Source of the DNA: Rhodothermaceae bacterium
GTDB taxonomy: Bacteria; Bacteroidota; Rhodothermia; Rhodothermales; JAHQVL01
Assembly (NCBI GenBank): GCA_019634345.1
Contig: JAHQVL010000032.1
Coordinates: 1 to 32,726 of the forward strand
Direction: 5' to 3'
Length of the DNA: 32,726 nt
The stretch's first letter is position 1. Each line of letters starts with the position of its first letter. Shown here piece by piece: positions 16,283-23,730 of the stretch. Under the pieces are notes generated by a model. That model was not told the origin of the DNA, did not search any database, and worked only from the letters and a program-made list of their open reading frames with translations. Made by a program: the position numbers and the translations under genes.

Positions 16283-16879
16283 CTACTCATCATGAGATAC
16301 ATCCAGTTGATCGAGTATCTCAGACGGGCAGCCGGTCCATTCTGGGACGAAGGTATTGCCTATATATTGCAGATCTTCAACGCCGACTTGACTGGACCAG
16401 AACCCAGTTGCAGTCAGGTCCCTGAAACTATTAAAAAAAGCAACACCCTGGCTGTCTTCTGGAGCCGCAAGGTCTGGATACGCAATGGAATCCAACAATT
16501 GCATCCGTTGTTCGTCGGTGCAATCTACAAATGCACTATCAAATAACTTGTCGCACTGATAATCAATCCAGGCAAGGCCGCCACGCATGGGCAACTGCAT
16601 CGTTGGGCGATCTGTCATCATGAAATCCATGAATTCCGGCACACCCGCATCCGTGGCGCTACCAGAACGCTCATCTGCTGGGATAATCAAATCAACCAAC
16701 ACATTGACCAATTCTAATTCCTGAGGAGTGAAGAATGCAGGTTCAAAGGGCGAGGACTGATTGGTTCTTGCAGAAGTCTCTTTTAACTCCTGCGCAGCCT
16801 TGACGTCATGGACCGTCCAGGTAAATCCGGAAGCAAGGGCAGACAGAGAAAGTAGTTTTATAGATTCACGTCGATTCAT
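16283..16879 (-). CDS. gluconate 2-dehydrogenase subunit 3 family protein (Tat-exported)
   Basis: A protein of 198 residues. It begins MNRRESIKLLSLSALASG, a twin-arginine signal. The body has the subunit-3 pattern FFTPQELELVNVLVDLIIPA then DERSGSATDAGVPEFMD, followed by helices containing WIDYQCDKLF and a terminal W-rich part. In known systems this small subunit escorts the folded FAD subunit through the Tat pore and stays in the complex with it. Here the GMC partner ends 11 bases upstream, giving the expected gene pair. A cytochrome c subunit, usually the third component, is not present nearby. Confidence 0.88.
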   Translation of the reverse strand: MNRRESIKLLSLSALASGFTWTVHDVKAAQELKETSARTNQSSPFEPAFFTPQELELVNVLVDLIIPADERSGSATDAGVPEFMDFMMTDRPTMQLPMRGGLAWIDYQCDKLFDSAFVDCTDEQRMQLLDSIAYPDLAAPEDSQGVAFFNSFRDLTATGFWSSQVGVEDLQYIGNTFVPEWTGCPSEILDQLDVSHDE

Positions 16880-16890
16880 GGTAGCCTCCC

Positions 16891-18633
16891 TTATAAATTT
16901 CCTTTTTTTCTTTGATCGATGATGTAATCCGAAGCGCGCCAGGAAAGGGCTAGAATAGTCAGTGTAGTATTCTTATGCGCTTGCGAGGTAAATGGCCCTG
17001 CATCAGTAACGAACAAGTTCTTTACGTCATGAGACTGATTATACCCATTTAAAACAGAACTGCGGGGGTCATGGCCCATCCGTGTTGCACCTCCTTCATG
17101 AATGATTTCACCAGGAGCTTGAATGCCATAACCCTCCTCTTTTGTGGGCATTGGGGTAAGGGGAGTGCCACCCATCGCATGAATAATCTCCCTCGCGCTT
17201 TCCTGCATGTGTTTTGCCTGCTGGAATTCCTGGTCGCTGTGTGTTACATCGAAGTGGAGCACGGGAATACCGTACTTATCTACTTGTGATGGGTGAATCG
17301 TGCATCGGTTATCACGCCGGGCGATCATCTCGCCCCTTCCTGAAAACCCTACTATGGAACCATAGAAGCGACGGTAGTCATCCTTGAGCTGTTTGCCGTA
17401 TCCGCCGCCGCCGTTGTCTCTCTTGATTCCCAGGGCATAGTCTACGCCATTGTATTTATGAATGCCCCCAAGAAAACCATATCCTGGCATACCGCGACCA
17501 CCCCAGATCTCCAGGTGGTAGCCACGTTGGAAATTCAGCTTTCTATTGTCCAACCACCAGGGGACATACACGTGCATTCCTCCGACGCCATCACAATTAT
17601 GAGGCTTGCCATCCAATAACTGAGGAATAATACCGGCGACACTCGTTCCCGGTGTATCGGTAATGTATCTGCCCACTGCATCACTTGAATTACCAAGGCC
17701 ATTCGGATGCCGAGCAGATTTTGAATTTAATAGGATCCGTGCTGAAGAGCAGGAGCTTGCCGCCAGGATTACAATTTTTGACCGTACCTGGTATTCCTGC
17801 AAGCTGTTTGTGTCTACATACGAAACACCTGATGCGAGGCCCTCAGAGTTTGTAGTTACTTCGCGAACCATTGCGTGAGGCACAACTTCGAGGTTGCCTG
17901 ACGTAAGCGCTGGCCGAATAAGTACAGAGGGAGATGAAAAGTTTGAGTTGGTCGCACACCCTCGTCCACACTGTCCGCAATAGTGACACGCCGGCCGGCC
18001 GTTGTGAGGTTGTGTGAGAATAGAAAGGCGAGAGGGGATGACAGGGATATTGATTCTGTCACAGGACTTTTTGACAAGCAGCTCGTAGCAGCGAGGCTTC
18101 GGGGGAGGCAAATATCGGCCTCCTGGTTCGTTGTATATCCCTTCTTCGGTCCCAAAAACGCCAATTAATTCTTCTACCTTATCGTAATAGGGAGAAACAT
18201 CATCATAACCAATGGGCCAGTCATCACCCATTCCATCCATGCTGCGCCCTTTGAAATCGTCGGGTCCAAAACGTAAGGATATCCGGCCCCAGTGGTGTGT
18301 CCTTCCTCCTAACATGCGGGCTCTAAACCATCGCCAACGAGTGTCTTCAGCTTCTGTATAGGGCTCACCTTCCAACGCCCAACCGCCCAGGCAGGCGTCG
18401 AATTCGCCAAAATGCCGCTCTGGAATCGATGCCCCCCTACGCGGGGACTCATAATTCCACTTAAACATCACCGTTTCACTTTCCGAGTACCATGTAGGCC
18501 CTGCCTCCAACACGATTACCTTGGCCCCAGCCTCGGCAAGTACTTTTGCAGCCATTCCGCCACCAGCTCCAGAACCTACTATACAAACATCATATTCATT
18601 TACTGAGTGAATATTGGGGACTGATCTCTTCAT
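16891..18633 (-). CDS. GMC-family oxidoreductase with Fe-S-like Cys cluster
   Basis: A protein of 580 residues. The N-terminal FAD fold reads YDVCIVGSGAGGGMAAKVL (14-32), with E43 in VLEAG as the ribose ligand. GGRTHHWGRISLRF lies at 109-122. The C-terminus has the GMC substrate-domain pattern: HEGGATRMGHDP and a final VTDAGPFTSQAHKNTTLTIL. Residues 216-226 hold CHYCGQCGRGC, a CxxCxxCxxxC arrangement. FAD-glucose dehydrogenase catalytic subunits bind a 3Fe-4S cluster through Cys residues in a similar region, so electron transfer by a cluster is plausible. It has no signal of its own and should be carried out by the Tat-tagged subunit 3. It probably oxidises a sugar or polyol. Confidence 0.88.
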   Translation of the reverse strand: MKRSVPNIHSVNEYDVCIVGSGAGGGMAAKVLAEAGAKVIVLEAGPTWYSESETVMFKWNYESPRRGASIPERHFGEFDACLGGWALEGEPYTEAEDTRWRWFRARMLGGRTHHWGRISLRFGPDDFKGRSMDGMGDDWPIGYDDVSPYYDKVEELIGVFGTEEGIYNEPGGRYLPPPKPRCYELLVKKSCDRINIPVIPSRLSILTQPHNGRPACHYCGQCGRGCATNSNFSSPSVLIRPALTSGNLEVVPHAMVREVTTNSEGLASGVSYVDTNSLQEYQVRSKIVILAASSCSSARILLNSKSARHPNGLGNSSDAVGRYITDTPGTSVAGIIPQLLDGKPHNCDGVGGMHVYVPWWLDNRKLNFQRGYHLEIWGGRGMPGYGFLGGIHKYNGVDYALGIKRDNGGGGYGKQLKDDYRRFYGSIVGFSGRGEMIARRDNRCTIHPSQVDKYGIPVLHFDVTHSDQEFQQAKHMQESAREIIHAMGGTPLTPMPTKEEGYGIQAPGEIIHEGGATRMGHDPRSSVLNGYNQSHDVKNLFVTDAGPFTSQAHKNTTLTILALSWRASDYIIDQRKKGNL

Positions 18634-18785
18634 AATTGCCGAATTTTAATGGACTCACATTAGCTGTCCTATATTCAACAATTTCTTGAAGATCTGCAAG
18701 GCGAAATCAGTGCTAAAATCAGTGGTTGAGATGAACTACATCGGTAAGTGCTCTTTTGATGTTACATTCGAGTAGATAGGGCGAA

Positions 18786-19742
18786 TCAGGTGACGTGGAT
18801 AAAAGATCCTGCGTTTATAGATGCAATTGGAAGCTGATTGCCGTCCTCCGTTGTAAACGAAGAAACGGCTTCGATGCGATAGAAGCCTTGGGGGAGCCCT
18901 GTTGTGCTAATTTTTTTAGTGGATTCTTTCTCAAATGCCTCAACAGATTCATTAAGAACGCCCAGAAGAGTGGTGGAACCTGTAGACAGGTTTTTGGAGA
19001 AGATAGACACCTTACATCGGCCAGACTCAAGGGTAGTTTGTGTATTGACTTTCGGATCGATTGATACCTCAAGATCGAATGGCATATCCGTGCGAAACAT
19101 CGTAGTTAATGGCCGAACTTGAGTATGCAAGCGAACTTCTGAAGACCCTATTTCCGATCTAGCCTGGGTTTTTCCAACTTCGGTTGTATCCAGGATTTCT
19201 TCTTCGTGCTGAGTTGCCTCCTCGTGTTGTGTTGCCTCTTCGTGTTGTGTTACCTCTTCGTGCTGTGCTTCCTGAATTTCTTCTTCGTGCTGTGCTTTCA
19301 GGGTTGCTTCTTCGTGCTGTGCCTCTGTGATCTCTGTTTCTTCCGGTGGCTCTTGCTTTGCACTATGTTGTTGGGTGCTTTGAGGGGGTTGTATTTCCTC
19401 GATGGGTATGTAGGTGCCGATAAACGAGACGATAGCTTCGAGGTCTAGACCATCAAGCGGTTGGCTTTCATTGGACAAAAGATGCTCAATGCTACTTTGA
19501 AAAGCATGTTCTCCTCGAGGGAAGAGCTCCAGCTTAAAAGAATTGGGAGAAGCCGGTACTGTTTGATTACCGCTTTTTTGCTGATTCTGTTCAGTTATAA
19601 TTCGAGCGAGTTCGTCCTGGCAGGTGAGGAGTTCTTCATGCTTTTCTAGAAGAAGATTCTCTGCTGTTTTTAATTCACTGATTAGGTCGGCTTTTTTCTT
19701 TCTCATGTATGAACTTTGAGAAGAGGGATTTGAAGTACTCAT
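18786..19742 (-). CDS. hypothetical protein with coiled coil and QHEE repeats
   Basis: A protein of 318 residues, not recognised. Residues about 14-53 form a predicted coiled coil (KKADLISELKTAENLLLEKH onward). Residues 141-181 contain six QHEE units, the last four at a regular six-residue spacing. The C-terminal 120 residues look beta-rich (FDLEVSIDPK, GFYRIEAVSSFTTEDG), like an immunoglobulin-type or adhesion module. There is no signal peptide or TM segment. The repeat is also visible in the DNA as 18-base units. Single gene between the GMC operon and the sugar operon, with 178 bases upstream. No function can be given. Confidence 0.55.
   Translation of the reverse strand: MSTSNPSSQSSYMRKKKADLISELKTAENLLLEKHEELLTCQDELARIITEQNQQKSGNQTVPASPNSFKLELFPRGEHAFQSSIEHLLSNESQPLDGLDLEAIVSFIGTYIPIEEIQPPQSTQQHSAKQEPPEETEITEAQHEEATLKAQHEEEIQEAQHEEVTQHEEATQHEEATQHEEEILDTTEVGKTQARSEIGSSEVRLHTQVRPLTTMFRTDMPFDLEVSIDPKVNTQTTLESGRCKVSIFSKNLSTGSTTLLGVLNESVEAFEKESTKKISTTGLPQGFYRIEAVSSFTTEDGNQLPIASINAGSFIHVT
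19200..19319 (-). repeat. in-frame tandem repeat encoding QHEE units
   Basis: Units built on CTCTTCGTGTTGTGTTG (plus strand) recur six times; the 18-base units near 19200-19265 are almost identical to each other, while the ones to the right are spaced by 27 bases. All keep the reading frame of the gene at 18786-19742, so copy number can change without a frameshift. Confidence 0.75.
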
Positions 19743-19920
19743 ATCAAAAAAATCTACGTGGGAGGTTGGCTCGGAAAGGTGAGTAGGGTCTTGGATAGCT
19801 TACTTATTCTGCCCTGGCGATACATACCTTTTTTAATAATAGCGAAGTAACAGGGTTGAGTCCGACACCCAATAGCTAGAAATGCATTCAGTTTTTTATA
19901 AAGCGATTCAGGAAAACCGA

Positions 19921-20820
19921 TTATAGCAGGTTATACTGGGCCATCTTTGCCCTCAAGAATTGAGCAGAGAGAGACAGATGTGCCATGCCTTTGATAGGAT
20001 CCTGTCCATTTTCAATGGATATCCAACCGTTGAATCCATTGCGCTCAAGCATCGCAAAGATGGCATCGTAATCATTCAAGCCTTGCCCGATTATTCCGTG
20101 CTTGAGAAAGGGAGCGTATCCTTGTTGAGGATCTTGTTCAATTCGCCGAAGATCATCCAGCGTACCGCCCTCTAGATACCTGTCACTGGCATGCATGGTC
20201 ACAACGTTCTCTATAACCTCCTTCAACAAGTCGAGTGGATTTTCACCAGCAACAATGGCGTTTGAAGGATCGAAGTTAATACCGAAGTGCGAGTGTGGGC
20301 CGATAGCTTCTACAAGTTGGAGAAATACATCCGCATACTGGGCAAATTCGGGAAAGGACCAATAGCCATCCTTGTAATGGTTTTCCAGGATCAGCGTGAT
20401 GCCAACCTTCTCCGCAAAAGGCAACAGTTCATGAATACTGGCTCGTACCCACTCTATGCCCTTATGAATGGCCACATCGGGTCTTCTTTGTCCGGATAAT
20501 ACCCTGCAATAGCTGCCTCCAAGTGCAGCTGTAGCCTCGATGGCTCTTTTTTGTTTCTCAACTTCAGATGCCCTTGCGGAGGGATCAGGCTGGGTAAAGT
20601 CAGGCGAGAAACACATCATCGGAATGGAACGGCCTTCAGATTCGACGCGCAGTCGAATACGTTCGAGCTCTTTTTTGTCGTTCCAGGGCGTAAACCCCCA
20701 ATAGAACTCGTAGCCGTCCACATCCAGAGATAGCGCAAGGTCAAGCCACTCATCAACCGACATTTCTCCTGTTACGCACAGGTGATCAAGGAAACACTTA
20801 GGGAATACAGCTAGAGGCAT
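19921..20820 (-). CDS. sugar phosphate isomerase/epimerase-like TIM barrel
   Basis: A protein of 299 residues of the xylose-isomerase-like/AP-endonuclease-2 superfamily. The metal-ligand pattern can be read as E146 (ILENHYKDGYW), D184 (GINFDPSNA), H210 (VTMHASDRY) and E270 (GWISIENGQD). Such enzymes shift a keto group or epimerise small sugars or sugar phosphates with a divalent metal. Third gene after the HPS/KGPDC-type enzyme and the dehydrogenase, starting 28 bases past the latter's stop. A pathway in which an alcohol is oxidised, isomerised and cleaved fits, as in ascorbate (UlaD/UlaE) or related acid-sugar breakdown, but the substrate is not determined. Confidence 0.8.
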   Translation of the reverse strand: MPLAVFPKCFLDHLCVTGEMSVDEWLDLALSLDVDGYEFYWGFTPWNDKKELERIRLRVESEGRSIPMMCFSPDFTQPDPSARASEVEKQKRAIEATAALGGSYCRVLSGQRRPDVAIHKGIEWVRASIHELLPFAEKVGITLILENHYKDGYWSFPEFAQYADVFLQLVEAIGPHSHFGINFDPSNAIVAGENPLDLLKEVIENVVTMHASDRYLEGGTLDDLRRIEQDPQQGYAPFLKHGIIGQGLNDYDAIFAMLERNGFNGWISIENGQDPIKGMAHLSLSAQFLRAKMAQYNLL

Positions 20821-20848
20821 AGGTGACTACATCTATCGAAGGAATGGA

Positions 20849-21886
20849 TTAAGGGGTGAGCACTGTTTTGACATACTTGCCTTCTAGCATGCCCGTAAAA
20901 CACTGTTGCCAGTCGTCAAGGGATGCAGTACGATTGACAATCGGCGATATATCAAGTTGGCCGGTTGATAATAAATGCAAAATGCGCTCCCATATAGGCC
21001 AGTTATGCGAGAAACTGCCCTGGATCGTCACCGCCTTTTGAACCATCGGGTCCAGGCTGAATTGGAGAGGTTGAGGACCCCATCCGACCTTGGTGATATG
21101 GCCCGCTGGGCGGACAGCCTCCATGGCCAGTTGCAACGTACTGGAGACGCCGGCTGCGTCGACAACAAGATCAACTCCATACCCATCGCCCGTATCCTTG
21201 ACGAACTCGATGACATGCTCTGTAAGCGTCTGGTCGGCCCCCATACTGCGTGCAACGTGTAGTCGGTAGGAATCTCCGGGCAAGCCAGCAACGATGACTT
21301 CACCAGCGCCATTCAACTTAGCGAGAGCACTACATAAGAGTCCTATAGGCCCCGGTCCTATAACCAAAACCCGATCTCCGGGGCGAATACGCGCCTGCAT
21401 GCATACCGCATTGTAGGCCACACTACAAGGCTCTGTAAGGGCAGCAAGTTCAAAGGATAGGGTATCAGGAATGGTGTGGAGGCATCGTTCGGGTACCCGA
21501 ACGAATTTTGTCATGGCTCCATTAACTCCATATCCAAACCCCAGGCGAGATGGATCCAGATTATAGAGACCCTGTCTGGACTGAGGAGCGTGTGGATTTA
21601 TAACAGCCGCTGTTTCACTTACAACGCGATCCCCTTCCTTAAACTGAGAGACCCGAGTACCTGCTTTTGCGATGCGTCCCGCAAATTCATGTCCCAGTAC
21701 ACAAGGGTAGTTGACGGGCCAACTATGCGTTCCATGCCACTGATGAAGGTCGCTGCCACAAACGCCTACCGCTCCAACTTCCAACAGTACATCATCCTCT
21801 CCGATATCAGGAATCGGAATAGTCTGCAAAGCCACGCTGTGTGGCTTTGCGTCGTAATTTACAACAGCATTCATGTGGTCGGGCAT
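20849..21886 (-). CDS. zinc-dependent medium-chain alcohol/polyol dehydrogenase
   Basis: A protein of 345 residues. Catalytic zinc site: C43 (GVCGSDLH), H66/E67 (LGHEFAG) and E152 (LTEPCSV). The Rossmann motif is GPGPIG at 177-182. Length and pattern fit the sorbitol/idonate/threonine dehydrogenase branch. The four cysteines that hold the structural zinc in most relatives are absent: the loop after GDRVVSET reads AAVINPHAPQSRQGLYNL. It converts a secondary alcohol of a sugar acid or polyol to a ketone with NAD(P). It lies between the HPS/KGPDC-like gene (30 bases upstream) and the TIM-barrel isomerase, so it acts on an intermediate of the same pathway. An ATG at codon 5 is an alternative start. 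Confidence 0.85.
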   Translation of the reverse strand: MPDHMNAVVNYDAKPHSVALQTIPIPDIGEDDVLLEVGAVGVCGSDLHQWHGTHSWPVNYPCVLGHEFAGRIAKAGTRVSQFKEGDRVVSETAAVINPHAPQSRQGLYNLDPSRLGFGYGVNGAMTKFVRVPERCLHTIPDTLSFELAALTEPCSVAYNAVCMQARIRPGDRVLVIGPGPIGLLCSALAKLNGAGEVIVAGLPGDSYRLHVARSMGADQTLTEHVIEFVKDTGDGYGVDLVVDAAGVSSTLQLAMEAVRPAGHITKVGWGPQPLQFSLDPMVQKAVTIQGSFSHNWPIWERILHLLSTGQLDISPIVNRTASLDDWQQCFTGMLEGKYVKTVLTP

Positions 21887-21916
21887 AAGGGGATCGGCTG
21901 TTTATGGTGTGGGTGG

Positions 21917-22630
21917 TCAGTGTTTTCTGGGTGTTATAGGTACATCGGGGTAAGCATGCACTTGGGAGCAAATTTCTTGTAATATGGCTTTTAAGTCACC
22001 GTCTGCTGTTTTAAATGAATGGGCATCGATCGCTAGAGGAGCGCCGATAACAACAAGTGGAGCTCCGTATGCCGGGGTCTTGATGGCTTGCTCTATGGTG
22101 AGCCCTCCTACGGCTTGAACAGGTATACCTACCGCGTCTACAATCGCTTCTAAATGCTCCAGGGGAGAGGGGGCGTCCAGGCCTCTCTGCCTGCGAAGGG
22201 TGCGATAGTCAAAACCAACATGGTGGATGATATAATCACATCCCATATCCTCAAGCTTGCGTGCCCCGTCTACAGGGTCAGGCATGGCCATGTTGTCTCC
22301 CATTACTTTGACGCCTAGATCTTTACCCGCTTTAACGACCAACTCGATCGTTTCTTCGTGAGCGACTCCCATGACGACGACATGAGTCGCACCGGCTTTT
22401 GCCATAAGTTCGGCTTCCAACCATCCGCCATCCATCGTTTTTAGATCTGCAACCAGAGGGATGTCGGGGTAGAGCGCCCTAAGTGCCTTAACAGCCCCCA
22501 TACCGTCCGAGATAATGAGGGGCGTACCCACCTCAAGCCAGTCTACTCCTGCTGAGAGTGCTATTTCAGCTGTGGAAACAGCTTCAGGGATATTTGTCAA
22601 ATCAAGAGATAGTTGAACAACAGGTTTCAT
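21917..22630 (-). CDS. HPS/KGPDC-family (orotidine decarboxylase suprafamily) lyase
   Basis: A protein of 237 residues. E33 and the DxKxxD motif (D62, K64, D67 in VADLKTMDGG) form the active site of 3-hexulose-6-phosphate synthase and 3-keto-L-gulonate-6-phosphate decarboxylase. H136 or H137 in YIIHHVGFDYRTL corresponds to the catalytic region of the decarboxylases. The barrel ends with VQAVGGLT and VVIGAPLA phosphate-binding loops. HPS fixes formaldehyde onto ribulose-5-phosphate; KGPDC decarboxylates a keto-acid sugar phosphate. No 6-phospho-3-hexuloisomerase gene is beside it, and a dehydrogenase plus isomerase follow, so decarboxylation or retro-aldol cleavage of a sugar acid is more likely. 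First gene of the operon. Confidence 0.85.
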   Translation of the reverse strand: MKPVVQLSLDLTNIPEAVSTAEIALSAGVDWLEVGTPLIISDGMGAVKALRALYPDIPLVADLKTMDGGWLEAELMAKAGATHVVVMGVAHEETIELVVKAGKDLGVKVMGDNMAMPDPVDGARKLEDMGCDYIIHHVGFDYRTLRRQRGLDAPSPLEHLEAIVDAVGIPVQAVGGLTIEQAIKTPAYGAPLVVIGAPLAIDAHSFKTADGDLKAILQEICSQVHAYPDVPITPRKH

Positions 22631-22681
22631 TCTTGTCTGGCACGGGCCTTGTTATGGGGTAGTCAAGAATACAATAGGCGT

Positions 22682-22712
22682 TTGACTTGTACGGGTTGAA
22701 CGCTTTTATAAA
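22682..22712 (+). promoter_or_regulatory. sigma-70-like promoter upstream of nagB
   Basis: TTGACT (22682-22687) and TATAAA (22707-22712) with a 19-base spacer are close to -35 and -10 consensus. Transcription would start near 22719, inside the palindrome just downstream. If Bacteroidota-type promoters are used instead, this call falls. Confidence 0.4.
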
Positions 22713-22716
22713 TAGA

Positions 22717-22737
22717 TTGGATATTCGTGTTATCCAA
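22717..22737. promoter_or_regulatory. palindrome TTGGATA-N7-TATCCAA (candidate operator)
   Basis: Perfect 7-base arms, TTGGATA at 22717-22723 and TATCCAA at 22731-22737, lie just downstream of the promoter-like sequence in the gap between the two divergent sugar gene sets. The symmetry and place fit a dimeric repressor site. A weaker pair, ACGCAA at 22856-22861 and TTGCGT at 22875-22880, lies nearer nagB. Confidence 0.45.
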
Positions 22738-22779
22738 ATAAACGGAGGCTATCCCGGGGGTGGCGTCCGTTTTTTATTT
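22736..22779 (+). terminator. intrinsic-terminator-like hairpin in the nagB leader
   Basis: AACGGA (22741-22746) pairs with TCCGTT (22766-22771); the stem continues inward through GGC/GCC-type pairs to a CCCGGG loop and outward through AAATA/TATTT-like ends. Six T follow the stem on the plus strand. No plus-strand gene ends here, so it would act on a transcript starting upstream of nagB. Confidence 0.55.
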
Positions 22780-22918
22780 ATGGTTGAGGATAGGAAAAAA
22801 AATCGATATTCAGTAAATATTTCCGGCTATGTACTTATCATGAAGCCTTGATCGAACGCAAACAATTTTATTTCTTGCGTCAGGATAATGTACACCTACC
22901 CACCTATTTAGTCTAACT

Positions 22919-23695
22919 ATGTTGACCGAAATTGTTGAAGATTATGACGCGATGAGCATACGCGCTGCAACCCTGGTTGCACAGCAGATAAACGAAAAAC
23001 CGGATGCTGTGATTGGTTTTGCGACAGGAAGTACTCCAGTAGGTGTTTATCATCACTTAATTCGCATGCATCGTGATGAAGGATTGGACTTTTCGAAACT
23101 CACCTGCTTTAATCTCGATGAGTATATCGGGTTAACTCCCCAGCATACACAGAGTTATCATCATTTTATGTGGCAGAATTTGTTCTTGCATGTAAACGTT
23201 GATCCTCGTTCTGTATTTATTCCTATGGGAATGGCCAATGACCCTGAGAAGTTTTGCGACTGGTATGAACAGCAAATTCAAGCCAGCGGAGGTGTTGATT
23301 TGCAACTGTTAGGAATTGGTGGAAACGGGCATCTTGCTTTCAATGAACCAGGGGCTTCTCTTGGTTCTAGAACGCGAGTAACTGCATTAACGCAGGACAC
23401 TATTGATGCAAATGCCAGGTTCTTCGAGTCGTCCCAGGAAGTCCCGGCTACTGCGATCACTATGGGAATAGGAACTATTCTGGAATCTAAGTGCCTTGTG
23501 TTAATGGCAAGTGGAGAGAAGAAAGCACAGGCAATCAAAGCAACACTTGAAGGGCCTGTGATGGTAATGATGCCCGCTTCAGCTATCCAGTTGCATGCGA
23601 ATGTACATGTTATCATCGACAAGGGAGCTGCATCTGCTCTTGAGTACGATCATCATGATGGGATTGCAGAATCAATCAGAACAGACGCATCCTGA
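22919..23695 (+). CDS. nagB: glucosamine-6-phosphate deaminase
   Basis: A protein of 258 residues, near the length of Gram-positive NagB. Signatures: FATGSTPVGVY (34-44), NLDEYIGL with the proton-acceptor D67, and GIGGNGHLAFNEPG (132-145) with H138 and E143. The E. coli D141 position is N136, as in Bacillus-type enzymes. ITMGIGTIL follows. It converts glucosamine-6-phosphate to fructose-6-phosphate and ammonia in the cytoplasm. The ROK kinase starts 35 bases after its stop. Together with the lyase and epimerase at 6810-8909 it would finish sialic acid and GlcNAc breakdown, provided a deacetylase exists elsewhere. The leader carries a promoter, palindrome and terminator-like hairpin. Confidence 0.92.
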   Translation: MLTEIVEDYDAMSIRAATLVAQQINEKPDAVIGFATGSTPVGVYHHLIRMHRDEGLDFSKLTCFNLDEYIGLTPQHTQSYHHFMWQNLFLHVNVDPRSVFIPMGMANDPEKFCDWYEQQIQASGGVDLQLLGIGGNGHLAFNEPGASLGSRTRVTALTQDTIDANARFFESSQEVPATAITMGIGTILESKCLVLMASGEKKAQAIKATLEGPVMVMMPASAIQLHANVHVIIDKGAASALEYDHHDGIAESIRTDAS

Positions 23696-23730
23696 GTAGA
23701 CATCCTAAGAAGACGCAGCCGGCGAGGCTT

